Source: an uncultured Mycoplasmatota bacterium (GTDB lineage: Bacteria > Bacillota_I > Bacilli_A > RF39 > UBA660). Taken from it: 64,000 bases of DNA. Position 1 is the first letter of the stretch; each line of letters opens with the position of its first letter. Of this stretch, positions 52,658-62,470 are shown one piece after another. Where the stretch lies: positions 1 to 64,000 of the forward strand of contig URLC01000001.1 in assembly GCA_900548695.1 (NCBI GenBank), given 5' to 3'. Below the pieces are notes generated by a model. That model was not told the DNA's origin. It searched no databases and saw nothing but the letters and a program-made list of their open reading frames with translations. The translations under genes were made by a program, and so were the position numbers.

Positions 52658-52915
52658 CTAAATAAGAATGATTCTAGAACCATTTTTTAAATCCGTTTCT
52701 CTTACAGCTAAATTAACATTATACACTTCTCCTGTTTCTTTACTGTAAAAATTACTATTTTCCTTAATAACATAATCATTATCAGTTAAATCAGTTAACC
52801 CTTCTTCTACTAGCTTTTTTATTGTGCCAATTTTTTTATTAATTGGAATATATAAATCATAGTTTTTTTCAATTAAAGGAATATATAATTCAATTAATAT
52901 TTTATTATTATTCAT
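52658..52915 (-). CDS. EsaB/YukD-like ubiquitin-fold protein
   Basis: An 85-aa protein; the start at 52915 has AGGTGAT before it. It begins KILIELYIPLIEKNYDLYIP and ends GSRIILI, with a beta-grasp pattern and a central helix IGTIKKLVEEGL like the YukD/EsaB cytoplasmic component of type VIIb secretion. It directly follows essC (about 10 bp), a common arrangement. Confidence 0.78.
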   Translation of the reverse strand: MNNNKILIELYIPLIEKNYDLYIPINKKIGTIKKLVEEGLTDLTDNDYVIKENSNFYSKETGEVYNVNLAVRETDLKNGSRIILI

Positions 52916-52924
52916 TATGATCAC

Positions 52925-55900
52925 CTATTCTTCTGATAAAAATTTTGTTAAGGATGCTTTTCCTTTTTTGATTACGTAACCAAAGTTTGGTTCTACTTCT
53001 GCTCTTAGTATTCTAGCATTTGTTGTTACTTTTATAGTAAATTGATTAGCTATGCCATTTCCTAACCATATTCCTTCAGATAAGTTCACATTATTTTTAA
53101 ACCAAGGCTCATAACTTATGGCCTTAATATTATCGATTGTATCAATTAATAATAATTTTACTTGATTACTTGTTTTTACCTTATCTAAAATACTTGTTAT
53201 AGCTGCTTTATCAGCTACTGTTAATTTGTTTAATAATCTAGAAATACCTGTAATAACACAAATTGTTTTTTGATTTTGAACATTGTAAGCCGCATCCAAT
53301 GTTGTTATGATATTTTGATAATTATCATTTTCATAAACTACTGAAGGAATGTGCTTTTTATCCATAATATTTACATTATCTAAAACTAAAATATTTATCA
53401 TTTGAGATTCTTGTAATAAATTTAGTAACTCATGGATAAATGAAATATTTGAAGATATATCTTCTCCAGTTATAGTATAAATTCCAGATGAATCTATGTT
53501 TATAGAACTTACCATTAAAGTTTCTTTGTCTATACCTACTGGTATTTGTTCATATGGAACTAAATTTTCTTTTAACATATCTTTCATGACAACTTCTGGT
53601 AAAACAGCAATCTTTCTAGCTTTATATTCACAAATATCTTGTAATTTATTACAGATGATTTTAATATATTCACTCATTTTTTCTTCTTTATAACTATAGG
53701 CTGTTTGAAATTCGTAGATACCATTTAAATTAATTAGTCCACGTCCATAAGCTTTTGATGGTTCTTTTTTTCTAACTCCTGGTAATACTACTCCATAATC
53801 ACCTGGATCATTAAATTGTAATACTATATTTTGTTTGAAGTTTTGTTTTAAACGATATCTTATAGTATTTGGACCACTAGTGCTAACTATAAAAACAATA
53901 CCATATTTTAGACAGTCTCTTGTCATTTGGCCAATTAATTCTTCATATTCATTGTAAGTATCAAAGAAACCTTCAATATTATTAATCATAACGATAATCA
54001 TAGGAATTTGTTTTCCACCATGATTTATATAAAAGTCATATGATCCATTATAATCCACAAAGATTTTTTTTCGTTCTTCAATTATTTCAGATAACATTTT
54101 AAATAAATTAGTAATTTTTTCTGTTTCTGTTGATAATATAACTTCACCAACATGCGGAGCATTTCTAAACATAGTTAAAGTTTCGGCTCCAAAATCTAGA
54201 ACATAAAAATTTACCTCTTTGGAATCATGAGTTATTATAGTTGAATATATAATACTAGATAACATTAATTCTTTTCCACTTCCCGCACTACCAAATACAA
54301 TAGTGTTTCCTTCTTTGGAAATTGGCAAAGTCAAAATATTTTGTTTTTGATTATCAGGGTCGTCATATTCACCTATGGTTGGCTCTATAACATTTCTTAT
54401 TGGTTGAAAATTATATTTTTCATTAATGTTTTTAATATAAATTGTATTAGGTATTCTTGGTAACCATAGTTGAGGAACATTAACATGTTCTGCTTTAGCT
54501 GTTTCTACTATGTAATTTACAATATTAGTAATTTCTTCACCTTTGGATTCAACTACTATGTCATTTTGCTTAGTGTCAAATGATTTTATGTAGTTTCCAA
54601 CATTGTCTAAGAAGTTTACTGATAAATCTACTTTTTTCTTGCGTTTATCAGTTGGATAGTACTGTGCTCCTGCCCAGGCGGCTTGCCCTAAAGCAAATAG
54701 TTCATTGTATCCCACTTGCAAGTAAAAACGTCCTGGATTTTTTAATGAAGCTGCATCAGGACACTTAATCATATCCATACTATCTGATTTATCTTGAACT
54801 TTTAAACATACTCTAAATTTGGAGTTGGACCAAATTTGATCATTGACAACACCTGCTGGCTTTTGGGTTGCTAGAATCAAATGAACTCCTAATGAACGTC
54901 CGATACGAGCAGTAGAAATTAATTGATCCATAAACTCTGGCTGTTGATCTTTTAATTCAGCAAACTCATCACTAATTATAAATAAATGTGATATTGGTTC
55001 GTGAACTAATCCTTTACGATATAATGATTGATATTTGTAAATGTCAATTGTACTTTCGTTTAAACTATCTCTTGCTTCATTAAACATTCTTTGACGTTTA
55101 CGAAGTTCACTTTGAATTGATGCTAGCGAACGATTCATTTCAATTGTGTCTAAGTTTGTAATCGTTCCAGCAATATGTGGTAGTTTTATACCGGTTTCTT
55201 TATTTTCAAAAGCTCCGGTTAAACCTCCACCTTTATAATCAATCAAAACAAACGATACTTCATATGGATGATAATTTAGAGCCATAGATAAAATGTAAGT
55301 AATAATAAACTCTGATTTACCAGATCCAGTCATACCGGCTACTAAACCATGTGGTCCATGGAACTTTTCATGTAAATCTAACTTGAATAGTTCTTGTTGT
55401 TTATCTACTCCAACTGGTGCTTGTAATGATTTAGTAGGATCATTGGTTTTCCATCGATTCAAGATATTTAGTTGTTCTACCATACCAACATTATACATTT
55501 CTAAGAAGCTTAAACTTGTTGCCATGTTTTGACCTGCTTTAGAAATATCGATTGGGATATTAGCTAATATTTTGCAACATTCATAAATATTTAAAGATGG
55601 GTCAAAATCCGCCATGAACTCTTTTTGCTTATTAGAAACCAGCTCATTTTCAAATACACCCGATTTCTTATCACCAATACTAATAAACGTTTTACATTCA
55701 TTAGGGATATTTACCAATCTGGGACTAATAACAATTAAACTAAATCCAATGTTTAATTCTAAACCACATACGTCTTTTATTAATTCAATATCACGAACCA
55801 TTTTATAATCATCTGTAATTATTATATAATATGGTTTATATTTTGTGTAATCTAGAGTATTTAATTCTCTTTTTCCATTATTATCTTTATATCTTCTCGC

Positions 55901-57487
55901 TTGAATTTCTTGTTCTAATGTCAATGATATTTCTTTGGCTTCATCTAAATTGGTTCCAAAGTAACGCATAGTTTTATCATTACTCCAACAGTGTGGCAAA
56001 ACTTTTAAATAATCCCATATGGAAGCATTTTTTTCGTTTGTTAGTAAAACAATTTTTAAGTCTTCATAACTGTGATAGGTAGCCATTTGCAAAATTAGAC
56101 CTTCTATAAATTGTTGTTTCATGGTAGCCATACCAATTATAGCAGTAATTCTATTTCTGATAAATGATAGTGAAATTGGAACATCTTCTAGCATTCTAGA
56201 CTCTGCCCCTAATTTATAAACTTCTTTTAATAAATTATCATCTTCTAAAGAAAAATGCTCTTCTGGAAATGCTACTTGTCCTGTAAGTTCTGTATTACCC
56301 ATACCGAGTCTTAAATCTAAGAAGTCTACTTGATCAATCTCTCTTTCCCACAAATTTCTCTTGCGATTATAAACAATGTCCTTAGTCACCGATAAAGGAA
56401 GATAATTGTCAATCAGAATTTGGCGTTGTACCTTCATTTCAGCTTGAATTTTTTGACGTTTTTCATTGATATATGCAGTGTATTTTTCCTGGCGCTCTTT
56501 TTCCTTTTTTTTACGTTGGCGCTTTTGATATCTTCTTTGCAACATTGGCCATAATAACATAGTCATTAACATAGCAAAAGACATTAATAAAGTTGGCAAA
56601 GAAGTCGATAAGTCTCTACTTCCGTCAATTACTCCCATTAATGATGAATATCCCATGGAAACAGACATCATAGCCATTGTCATCATTGGACCGATAGTGT
56701 AAATTAATGGGGTTTTATCTTCTTCTACTTTACTTGGTGGTGGATCAATCTTAATATTTACTGGCTCTATCATTGTCTTAAACCGTGGTGCTCTAAAGAA
56801 ATAATCGTCCTCTTTATAAAATTCAACATTCTCCTCATCAGGATTATCTACTTCTGTTTGATGTTGCACTATTTGTTCTTGAATTTCAAAACTATTTTGG
56901 TCAAACTCTAAAAAATTACCTATCTTGTTTACAATAATGGAATCTTTCATTACGATGATTTTTAATCCCATGATAAAGATGATATCTCCATATTCTAATG
57001 GTCTAGTCGTGATTGCTACATTGTTGGCATAAGTTCCATATTTACTATTTAAATCTTGAGCTACCCATTTTCCGTTCTTATATATTAGTCTTGCATGTTG
57101 CTTAGAGACAAGCGGATAATTATATTTTATATGAGCTTTAGTATCATTTCCAATGACTAGTTCGCCTTCTCTTTTTAAATGTAACCACCTTATTTCCGCA
57201 TCCATGGTAGGAGAACAGTATAGTATTACATACTCATTGTCAGTATTAATCTTTAAAAAAAACAAACTGTAATCTTTCAATATGGCTGACTCTACTTCTT
57301 TATCTCCGGCCATAATTTTTGTTTCAAAGTCACTTTTAATTTTCCACTGACCATTATATTCTTCGACATTAATTAAGTTTCTAACATTTCCAAGATAATC
57401 ATTGTCTGTAATCCAGTAGTTTCCAGCTACTTTGGTTGGCAAAGTAAAATTATAGATTTTAGTCTTTTTTATTAATCTAACAATCAC
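52925..57487 (-). CDS. essC: Type VIIb secretion ATPase EssC
   Basis: A 1520-aa membrane ATPase, starting with GTG. Residues about 90-185 are a forkhead-associated domain (GNDTKAHIKYNYPLVSKQHARL). Two membrane helices lie near 266-308, followed by a basic linker. Then come FtsK/SpoIIIE domains: D1 Walker A GMTGSGKSEF (about 715-722) with VLIDYKGGGL, and D2 GSAGSGKELM (about 1065-1072). A third domain near 1340 has a degenerate P-loop (TGEDISSNIS). This is the motor of the type VIIb system that exports WXG100 and LXG proteins. It leads an operon with the YukD-like and small genes. EssA, EssB and EsaA are not in this window. Confidence 0.92.
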   Translation of the reverse strand: MIVRLIKKTKIYNFTLPTKVAGNYWITDNDYLGNVRNLINVEEYNGQWKIKSDFETKIMAGDKEVESAILKDYSLFFLKINTDNEYVILYCSPTMDAEIRWLHLKREGELVIGNDTKAHIKYNYPLVSKQHARLIYKNGKWVAQDLNSKYGTYANNVAITTRPLEYGDIIFIMGLKIIVMKDSIIVNKIGNFLEFDQNSFEIQEQIVQHQTEVDNPDEENVEFYKEDDYFFRAPRFKTMIEPVNIKIDPPPSKVEEDKTPLIYTIGPMMTMAMMSVSMGYSSLMGVIDGSRDLSTSLPTLLMSFAMLMTMLLWPMLQRRYQKRQRKKKEKERQEKYTAYINEKRQKIQAEMKVQRQILIDNYLPLSVTKDIVYNRKRNLWEREIDQVDFLDLRLGMGNTELTGQVAFPEEHFSLEDDNLLKEVYKLGAESRMLEDVPISLSFIRNRITAIIGMATMKQQFIEGLILQMATYHSYEDLKIVLLTNEKNASIWDYLKVLPHCWSNDKTMRYFGTNLDEAKEISLTLEQEIQARRYKDNNGKRELNTLDYTKYKPYYIIITDDYKMVRDIELIKDVCGLELNIGFSLIVISPRLVNIPNECKTFISIGDKKSGVFENELVSNKQKEFMADFDPSLNIYECCKILANIPIDISKAGQNMATSLSFLEMYNVGMVEQLNILNRWKTNDPTKSLQAPVGVDKQQELFKLDLHEKFHGPHGLVAGMTGSGKSEFIITYILSMALNYHPYEVSFVLIDYKGGGLTGAFENKETGIKLPHIAGTITNLDTIEMNRSLASIQSELRKRQRMFNEARDSLNESTIDIYKYQSLYRKGLVHEPISHLFIISDEFAELKDQQPEFMDQLISTARIGRSLGVHLILATQKPAGVVNDQIWSNSKFRVCLKVQDKSDSMDMIKCPDAASLKNPGRFYLQVGYNELFALGQAAWAGAQYYPTDKRKKKVDLSVNFLDNVGNYIKSFDTKQNDIVVESKGEEITNIVNYIVETAKAEHVNVPQLWLPRIPNTIYIKNINEKYNFQPIRNVIEPTIGEYDDPDNQKQNILTLPISKEGNTIVFGSAGSGKELMLSSIIYSTIITHDSKEVNFYVLDFGAETLTMFRNAPHVGEVILSTETEKITNLFKMLSEIIEERKKIFVDYNGSYDFYINHGGKQIPMIIVMINNIEGFFDTYNEYEELIGQMTRDCLKYGIVFIVSTSGPNTIRYRLKQNFKQNIVLQFNDPGDYGVVLPGVRKKEPSKAYGRGLINLNGIYEFQTAYSYKEEKMSEYIKIICNKLQDICEYKARKIAVLPEVVMKDMLKENLVPYEQIPVGIDKETLMVSSINIDSSGIYTITGEDISSNISFIHELLNLLQESQMINILVLDNVNIMDKKHIPSVVYENDNYQNIITTLDAAYNVQNQKTICVITGISRLLNKLTVADKAAITSILDKVKTSNQVKLLLIDTIDNIKAISYEPWFKNNVNLSEGIWLGNGIANQFTIKVTTNARILRAEVEPNFGYVIKKGKASLTKFLSEE

Positions 57488-57549
57488 TTTATCACCAACC
57501 TTACTTTATCTTTTTACTCTAGCTTAATTATATCTTTTTTTTTATGTTT

Positions 57550-58227
57550 TTACAACAAATATTTTAGTTCGTGATAATTTTTTAAATAATTTATAACACC
57601 ATTAGTAATAGATTCTGAAAGTTTTTCTTGATATCTTTTATCCTGTAAAAGATTCCTTTCTATTTTATTAGATAAATAACCACACTCGATTAGAACACCA
57701 GGTGTTGTTGTATTACGGTACATATAAAGATCTGTTGTTTTTATGTTTCTCGGGCTTTTTAGTTTGTCTTTAAATTCATTCATAATGAATTTTGCCAAGA
57801 TTTTATTTTTCTCATTAATAGGATTGTATAAAACTTCTGCTCCTTTCATAGCAGAATTTTGGTACCAATTGATATGAATTGATAAATATAAATCAGCCTT
57901 TTTTTCTTTAATGAGTAATAATCTTCTATATAAGTCACCCCTTTTTTTAGCAGAGTCATAGATTGAAGATAAGTCTACATCCCTTGTTCTAGTCATATAA
58001 ACAATGGCTCCTTGCTCTGTTAATTCTTTTTCTAAAACTTTAGATATTTCTAAATTAATGTCTTTTTCTAGTATATCTCCATAGGTAGTACCACTATCTC
58101 TTCCTCCGTGTCCAGGATCTATTATAATAGTTGTATCTTGTAGGGGAAGTGATTGCGCAGAGATTACTTGTAAAGATAAGACTAGTAAACAGAAGATGAT
58201 TAGTAGGGCGGTTTTTATTTTTAGCAT
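57550..58227 (-). CDS. Secreted N-acetylmuramoyl-L-alanine amidase, CwlD-like
   Basis: A 225-aa protein with a signal peptide (LLIIFCLLVLSLQVISA) and an amidase_3 domain: zinc ligands in DPGHGGRDSG, EKDINLE and SIHINWY, and the catalytic Glu in GVLIECGYLSNK. The size is like CwlD, the spore-cortex amidase, or like short cell-wall amidases. It is co-oriented with essC, 62 bp upstream of it, and may help open the wall for the secretion system. It is unrelated to the split LysM amidase. Confidence 0.88.
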   Translation of the reverse strand: MLKIKTALLIIFCLLVLSLQVISAQSLPLQDTTIIIDPGHGGRDSGTTYGDILEKDINLEISKVLEKELTEQGAIVYMTRTRDVDLSSIYDSAKKRGDLYRRLLLIKEKKADLYLSIHINWYQNSAMKGAEVLYNPINEKNKILAKFIMNEFKDKLKSPRNIKTTDLYMYRNTTTPGVLIECGYLSNKIERNLLQDKRYQEKLSESITNGVINYLKNYHELKYLL

Positions 58228-58392
58228 AATATCACCTACTAATTATATGATTTAGTTCTTAGCTATTTTACTTTATTTACTAATTAAATGCTGGTTAACC
58301 ATTTTTATATCAATAAAACATTTTCTTATTAATATATTATATATACCTATACCAATTAATTTATTTTGAATACTTTATATTGGTGAAATATA

Positions 58393-59202
58393 ATGATAGA
58401 TTTTTTTGAAGAGTTATCTCCTATTACACAGGCCTTTGTTGCTACTCTTTTTACTTGGGGAGTTACCATGTTAGGGGCTTCAATTGTATTTTTCTTTAAA
58501 GAAGTAAAAAAAGGTATCATGGATGCTTTGCTTGGTTTTTCTGCTGGAGTTATGATTGCAGCTTCTTTTTGGTCTCTTTTAAATCCCGCGATTGAAATGG
58601 CTCAAGATATGAATATGATTTCTTGGTTAGTTACTTTTGCAGGTTTTTTTAGTGGTGGATTATTGCTTTTCTTAGGTGATAAAATTTATGTATTTTTGTC
58701 AAAAAGAATTAAGAAAAATAATGCAAAAACATCTTCTAAAATTAAACGATGCTTGATGCTTATCTTTTCTATTACCTTACATAATATTCCAGAAGGACTA
58801 GTTGTAGGAGTTGCATTTGGTTCTCTTGCTTATGGGTTAGAAGGTGCTACTATAGCTTCGGCTATTACTTTGGCTTTAGGAATAGGTCTACAAAACTTTC
58901 CAGAAGGAAGTGCTGTTAGCTTACCACTAAGGAGAGAAGGAATGTCTAGACGTAAAGCTTTTTTCTTTGGGCAATTAAGTGGAGTTGTTGAACCTATCGC
59001 GGCTATTATTGGAGCTATTTTAGTTTTAAAAATACAAGTTTTATTACCTTTTTTATTATCTTTTGCTGCTGGAGCTATGATTTATGTCGTAGTTGAAGAA
59101 TTAATTCCAGAAAGTCAATCTAATGAACGAAAAGATTTAATGGCGTTATTTACATTAATTGGTTTTTCAATCATGATGATTTTAGATATTGCTTTAGGAT
59201 AA
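58393..59202 (+). CDS. ZIP-family metal transporter
   Basis: A 269-aa membrane protein with eight predicted helices. The conserved metal-site motifs of ZIP helices IV and V are present: LHNIPEGLVVG and LQNFPEGSAV. The latter has Gln-Asn-Phe in place of the usual His-E-P-order, as in ZupT-type proteins. It probably takes up Zn2+ or other divalent metals. A His-rich loop between helices III and IV is missing. It faces rpsI across a bidirectional terminator. Confidence 0.88.
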   Translation: MIDFFEELSPITQAFVATLFTWGVTMLGASIVFFFKEVKKGIMDALLGFSAGVMIAASFWSLLNPAIEMAQDMNMISWLVTFAGFFSGGLLLFLGDKIYVFLSKRIKKNNAKTSSKIKRCLMLIFSITLHNIPEGLVVGVAFGSLAYGLEGATIASAITLALGIGLQNFPEGSAVSLPLRREGMSRRKAFFFGQLSGVVEPIAAIIGAILVLKIQVLLPFLLSFAAGAMIYVVVEELIPESQSNERKDLMALFTLIGFSIMMILDIALG

Positions 59203-59212
59203 TTAGACAAAT

Positions 59213-59238
59213 AAAAAAGCACTTGATAGTGCTTTTTT
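59213..59238. terminator. Bidirectional terminator
   Basis: Perfect 11-bp stem AAAAAAGCACT/AGTGCTTTTTT with a TGAT loop, between the ZIP gene and rpsI. Confidence 0.9.
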
Positions 59239-59252
59239 TGAAACAGTATAAA

Positions 59253-59678
59253 TTAACGTTTTGAGAATTGTGGAGCACGACGTGCCTTCTTCAATCCTGG
59301 TTTCTTACGTTCTTTCTTACGAGGATCTCTTGTAATAAATCCAGCAGCTTTTAATACTTTTCTGAAACTATTTTCTGAGTCAGCTGGTGTTGTTGAATCA
59401 TATACTAATAATGCTTTAGTAATACCATGACGGATAGCTCCTGTTTGACCAGTGTACCCACCACCACTTACTTTAGCATCTACGTCAAACATTTCTCTTG
59501 TATTAGTTAATTCTAATGGTTGACATAAATCCATTACACAAATATCAGATGGGAAATATTCTCTTACATCTCTACCATTTACAGTAATTTTTCCAGTTCC
59601 TGGAGTTAAAGTAACTTTAGCAACACTAGTCTTTCTGTGACCAGTTCCATAATATTTATTTGTTTTTTCTTTTGCCAT
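59253..59678 (-). CDS. rpsI: 30S ribosomal protein S9
   Basis: A 141-aa ribosomal protein S9/uS9 with the expected GTGHRKTSVAKV N-terminal motif, VSGGGYTGQTGAIRHGI, and the basic C-terminal tail DPRKKERKKPGLKKARRAPQFSKR split at its end (QFSKR reaching the P-site). It follows rplM by 13 bp, the standard pair. Confidence 0.99.
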   Translation of the reverse strand: MAKEKTNKYYGTGHRKTSVAKVTLTPGTGKITVNGRDVREYFPSDICVMDLCQPLELTNTREMFDVDAKVSGGGYTGQTGAIRHGITKALLVYDSTTPADSENSFRKVLKAAGFITRDPRKKERKKPGLKKARRAPQFSKR

Positions 59679-59691
59679 AACTTAAACCCTC

Positions 59692-60126
59692 CTATTTCAA
59701 CTCAAGCATTTCTGGCTTTTGTGCTTCATGCTTGTGCTCGCTTCCTGTATATACGAATAATTTCTTATACATTTGTCTTCCTAATCTGTTATGTGGTAGC
59801 ATACCTTTTACAGCTCTTTCTACCATTTCAACTGGATATTTTTCTTTCATTTCTTTGGCAGTTCTTTCTCTTAATCCACCTAAGTATTGTGAATGGTTGT
59901 AGTACATCTTATCATTTAACTTGTTTCCAGTTAAGTTCACCTTTTCTGCATTAATGATAATGATGTTATCTCCACAATCAATATGTGGAGTATAAGTTGG
60001 TTTGTGTTTTCCACGTAAGTATGTAGCTGCAAGTGAAGCTATACGACCTAAAGATTTACCTTCAGCGTCGATAACATACCATTTACGTTCTACTGTTTCT
60101 TTCTTTTGCATATAGCTTTTCATCAT
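59692..60126 (-). CDS. rplM: 50S ribosomal protein L13
   Basis: A 144-aa uL13 with WYVIDAEGKSLGRIAS at the start, HIDCGDNIIIINAEKV, and GMLPHNRLGRQMYKKL. A GGAG site lies upstream of the ATG at 60126, which gives a slightly longer N-terminus than typical. Confidence 0.99.
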   Translation of the reverse strand: MMKSYMQKKETVERKWYVIDAEGKSLGRIASLAATYLRGKHKPTYTPHIDCGDNIIIINAEKVNLTGNKLNDKMYYNHSQYLGGLRERTAKEMKEKYPVEMVERAVKGMLPHNRLGRQMYKKLFVYTGSEHKHEAQKPEMLELK

Positions 60127-60233
60127 AAATTTCTCTCCTTTACCTTCAACTAGGTTTTCCCAGGACCTAATTAATGTGGGGATATTTCGAATGTACCGAT
60201 TATGATTATACTAAAAAAAGTATTAAAAATCAA
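60127..60233 (-). promoter_or_regulatory. rplM promoter and leader, candidate L13 autoregulatory RNA
   Basis: On the minus strand, TTGATT (60233-60228), a 17-bp spacer and TATAAT (60210-60205) form a strong promoter. The roughly 70-base leader contains a stem AGGTCCTGGGAAAACCT before the ribosome binding site. Firmicutes rplM mRNAs carry an L13 leader that L13 binds to control its own operon; position and size fit, but I have not matched the full consensus. Confidence 0.55.
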
Positions 60234-60249
60234 TACTTTTTTGTGGTTT

Positions 60250-60696
60250 TTATAATTTCTTTACTAGTGGTTTTTCCATATCTATAGATGCAGTTAATTC
60301 TTGTGTTCTTTGGTCAATAGATGCTAAAAGTGCATCTTGTTCTTCTTCTGTTAAAGAAGCAAAAAATTCTTCCATATCCCTTATGTTATTAACTTCAGCA
60401 GTTTCTGTTGCAGTCCAGTTATAAGATGATGCTTCTTCATAATACTCTTCTGGTAGGCCTGTTTGAGATTGCATTACAAGAGCTGTTGTTGTTATAGCTG
60501 TTGTTGTTGAAGTTGTTGCTACTCCCTTTGGATTTAACTTTAAATCACCATTTTCATCTTTTCTTACACATGTTGCAGCAGCAAGGGATGTAGTCCCTCC
60601 TAGAGTTGTAGTTGCTGGTAAAGCATTTCCTGATAAAAGTGATGATGTGCTGTTACCATTTACTAAGTTTAATAATGTTGATTCAAATATTGCCAT
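60250..60696 (-). CDS. Hypothetical Ala/Thr-rich protein
   Basis: A 148-aa protein with a low-complexity Thr/Ser/Ala-rich first half (TTTLGGTTSLAAAT, TTSTTTAITTTAL) and an acidic, helical second half (MEEFFASLTEEEQDALLASI). There is no signal peptide. I recognise no family. It lies 13 bp after the gene at 60710-61624, so the two form a pair inserted between truA and rplM. Confidence 0.55.
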   Translation of the reverse strand: MAIFESTLLNLVNGNSTSSLLSGNALPATTTLGGTTSLAAATCVRKDENGDLKLNPKGVATTSTTTAITTTALVMQSQTGLPEEYYEEASSYNWTATETAEVNNIRDMEEFFASLTEEEQDALLASIDQRTQELTASIDMEKPLVKKL

Positions 60697-60709
60697 AAAT
60701 TATTCCCCC

Positions 60710-61624
60710 TTATTTTGTTACACTATTTACTCTAGCCATTCCGACTGGAGCTTGTGATTTTTGGCTTGATTTCTCTTGTATTAAAATAGCACGCATTTGT
60801 TCTAGAGCTTCTTTGGTTGTTGCGTTATTAATTAGTGACTCTATCGCGTCTTTGGTACTTAATGATTTCTGTTCTTTTTCTTTCGCTTTATTGATATCTT
60901 TTATTAGCTCTTTATTTTCTTCCCGTTTTTCTTTCATTCTTCTCATATTTTGCTTAACAATTCGTTGTTCTGTTAACTTTGCTCTAGTTAAATTATAATC
61001 CTGGAGATTAATACATTGAATATTTTTCATAGCTGCGATTACTTGATAGCTACCTAATAGACTCATTGGAACTATAGGTGCTCCACATAGACCAGCTACA
61101 ACACATCCCCCAAATATTAAACCATTTCTAGCCAAGCATCCTTGATGAATTTGTTTGTTTTTCAATAAATATTTTGAAAACTGTTCTACGCGACGGTCAA
61201 CACCAACATAATAGTTTATACTTTTTTCTTCATTCAGTTGTTTTCTTAGTAATACTTTATTACGTTGTAAATTACTAATTATTTCTTGTTTTTCAGCTTC
61301 TGTTTTTGCTTTCTTTAAAGAATACGTACTTGTTTTAGTATAAACTTTATCCGTAAAACTTATTACTCTTTTGGTTCCAATTATATTTTTTAAAAATTTA
61401 TACTTACATTTGTCTAACTTTAAAACAAATTTTCTAAAGCGTTCAGCTCCGAGTTTTTTATGTAAAGCTATTTTATCTTTATATATTCGTTTTACGATTT
61501 TTTCTTGTTCTTGTCTTGGCAAGTTTTTTGATATTTCTATTTTTTCAGGATGAAATAATAAACGATAATTGTATTTTACTTTATCAAAGAAGTTCTTATT
61601 ACTCACCTTAACTTCTTTATCCAT
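60710..61624 (-). CDS. Hypothetical protein with a hydrophobic hairpin and coiled coil
   Basis: A 304-aa basic protein. Residues about 1-165 are charged and helical, then a hydrophobic segment (GLIFGGCVVAGLCGAPIVPMSLLGSY) that could be one or two short membrane passes, and a highly charged coiled-coil tail (LTEQRIVKQNMRRMKEKREE). No family is recognised. It is followed by the Ala/Thr-rich protein gene. It could be a type VII substrate or a membrane-associated scaffold, but nothing proves this. Confidence 0.55.
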   Translation of the reverse strand: MDKEVKVSNKNFFDKVKYNYRLLFHPEKIEISKNLPRQEQEKIVKRIYKDKIALHKKLGAERFRKFVLKLDKCKYKFLKNIIGTKRVISFTDKVYTKTSTYSLKKAKTEAEKQEIISNLQRNKVLLRKQLNEEKSINYYVGVDRRVEQFSKYLLKNKQIHQGCLARNGLIFGGCVVAGLCGAPIVPMSLLGSYQVIAAMKNIQCINLQDYNLTRAKLTEQRIVKQNMRRMKEKREENKELIKDINKAKEKEQKSLSTKDAIESLINNATTKEALEQMRAILIQEKSSQKSQAPVGMARVNSVTK

Positions 61625-61686
61625 CCAATTTCCCCCTTATTCCTTGAATGGTCTATATTATATCATAAAAATTAAAAAAAAGCAAG

Positions 61687-62442
61687 TTAGACCTTATGCT
61701 TTCTTTTTTTATATTTGATATTCGTTAAATATAAACCTTCTGGAGGAGCAGTTTTTCCACCTATAGATCGGTCTTTTTTGTTTAAGAAGTTTTCCACAAA
61801 TTCTGGGGATTCTTTCTCTTCTCCAATTTTTATTAATATTCCTACCATGTTTCTAATTTGATATCTTAAAAAACCATTACCAGTAAAGGTTATTTTTATC
61901 TTTTCAGGGGATATTTTTTCAATTGTAGCACTAGTAATTGTTCTGACACAGTTTTCTTTCTCCTTATTTTCTGTTACAAATGATCTAAAGTCGTGTTCTC
62001 CTATTAAATATTTTATACCAGATTGCATTTTTTCAATATTTAGTTTGTAATTATATTGAAAGACATAATTTCTTTCTAGAGGATTATACTCTCCTAAGTT
62101 AATATAGTATTCATAGGTTTTTTCTTCCACAAAATATCTAGCATGGAAACTAGATGCTACCTGTTCTGTTTTTATAACATGGATATCTTCTGGTAAATTA
62201 CTATTCATAGCTCTTTTTAATTTGTACTCATTAATATTTATATCTAAATCAGCGTGACCGCATTGCATTTTGGCATGAACGCCTTTATCAGTTCGACCGG
62301 ATGATGTAAATGTGGTTTTTTTTCCTGCATTAATTTTTGTTAGGGCATTTTCAATTTGCTCTTGAATGGTGCGTTTACCTGGTTGTGATTGATATCCATT
62401 GTAGTTTGTACCATCATAGGATACAGTAATTAAAAATCTCAT
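61687..62442 (-). CDS. truA: tRNA pseudouridine synthase A
   Basis: A 251-aa TruA with SYDGTNYNGYQSQPGKRTIQ at the start, the catalytic aspartate in SSGRTDKGVHA (Asp near residue 52), FHARYFVEEKTYEYYI and FLRYQIRNMVG. It isomerises U38-40 in the tRNA anticodon arm. GGAGG precedes the ATG. Confidence 0.97.
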   Translation of the reverse strand: MRFLITVSYDGTNYNGYQSQPGKRTIQEQIENALTKINAGKKTTFTSSGRTDKGVHAKMQCGHADLDININEYKLKRAMNSNLPEDIHVIKTEQVASSFHARYFVEEKTYEYYINLGEYNPLERNYVFQYNYKLNIEKMQSGIKYLIGEHDFRSFVTENKEKENCVRTITSATIEKISPEKIKITFTGNGFLRYQIRNMVGILIKIGEEKESPEFVENFLNKKDRSIGGKTAPPEGLYLTNIKYKKRKHKV

Positions 62443-62470
62443 AGTTCCTCCTTTTTACAGTAGCTGTGGA

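Noticed and set aside
59637..59954. Open frame opposite rplM and rpsI.
   Set aside because: It lies antisense to two certain ribosomal protein genes and has no ribosome binding site or recognisable domain.
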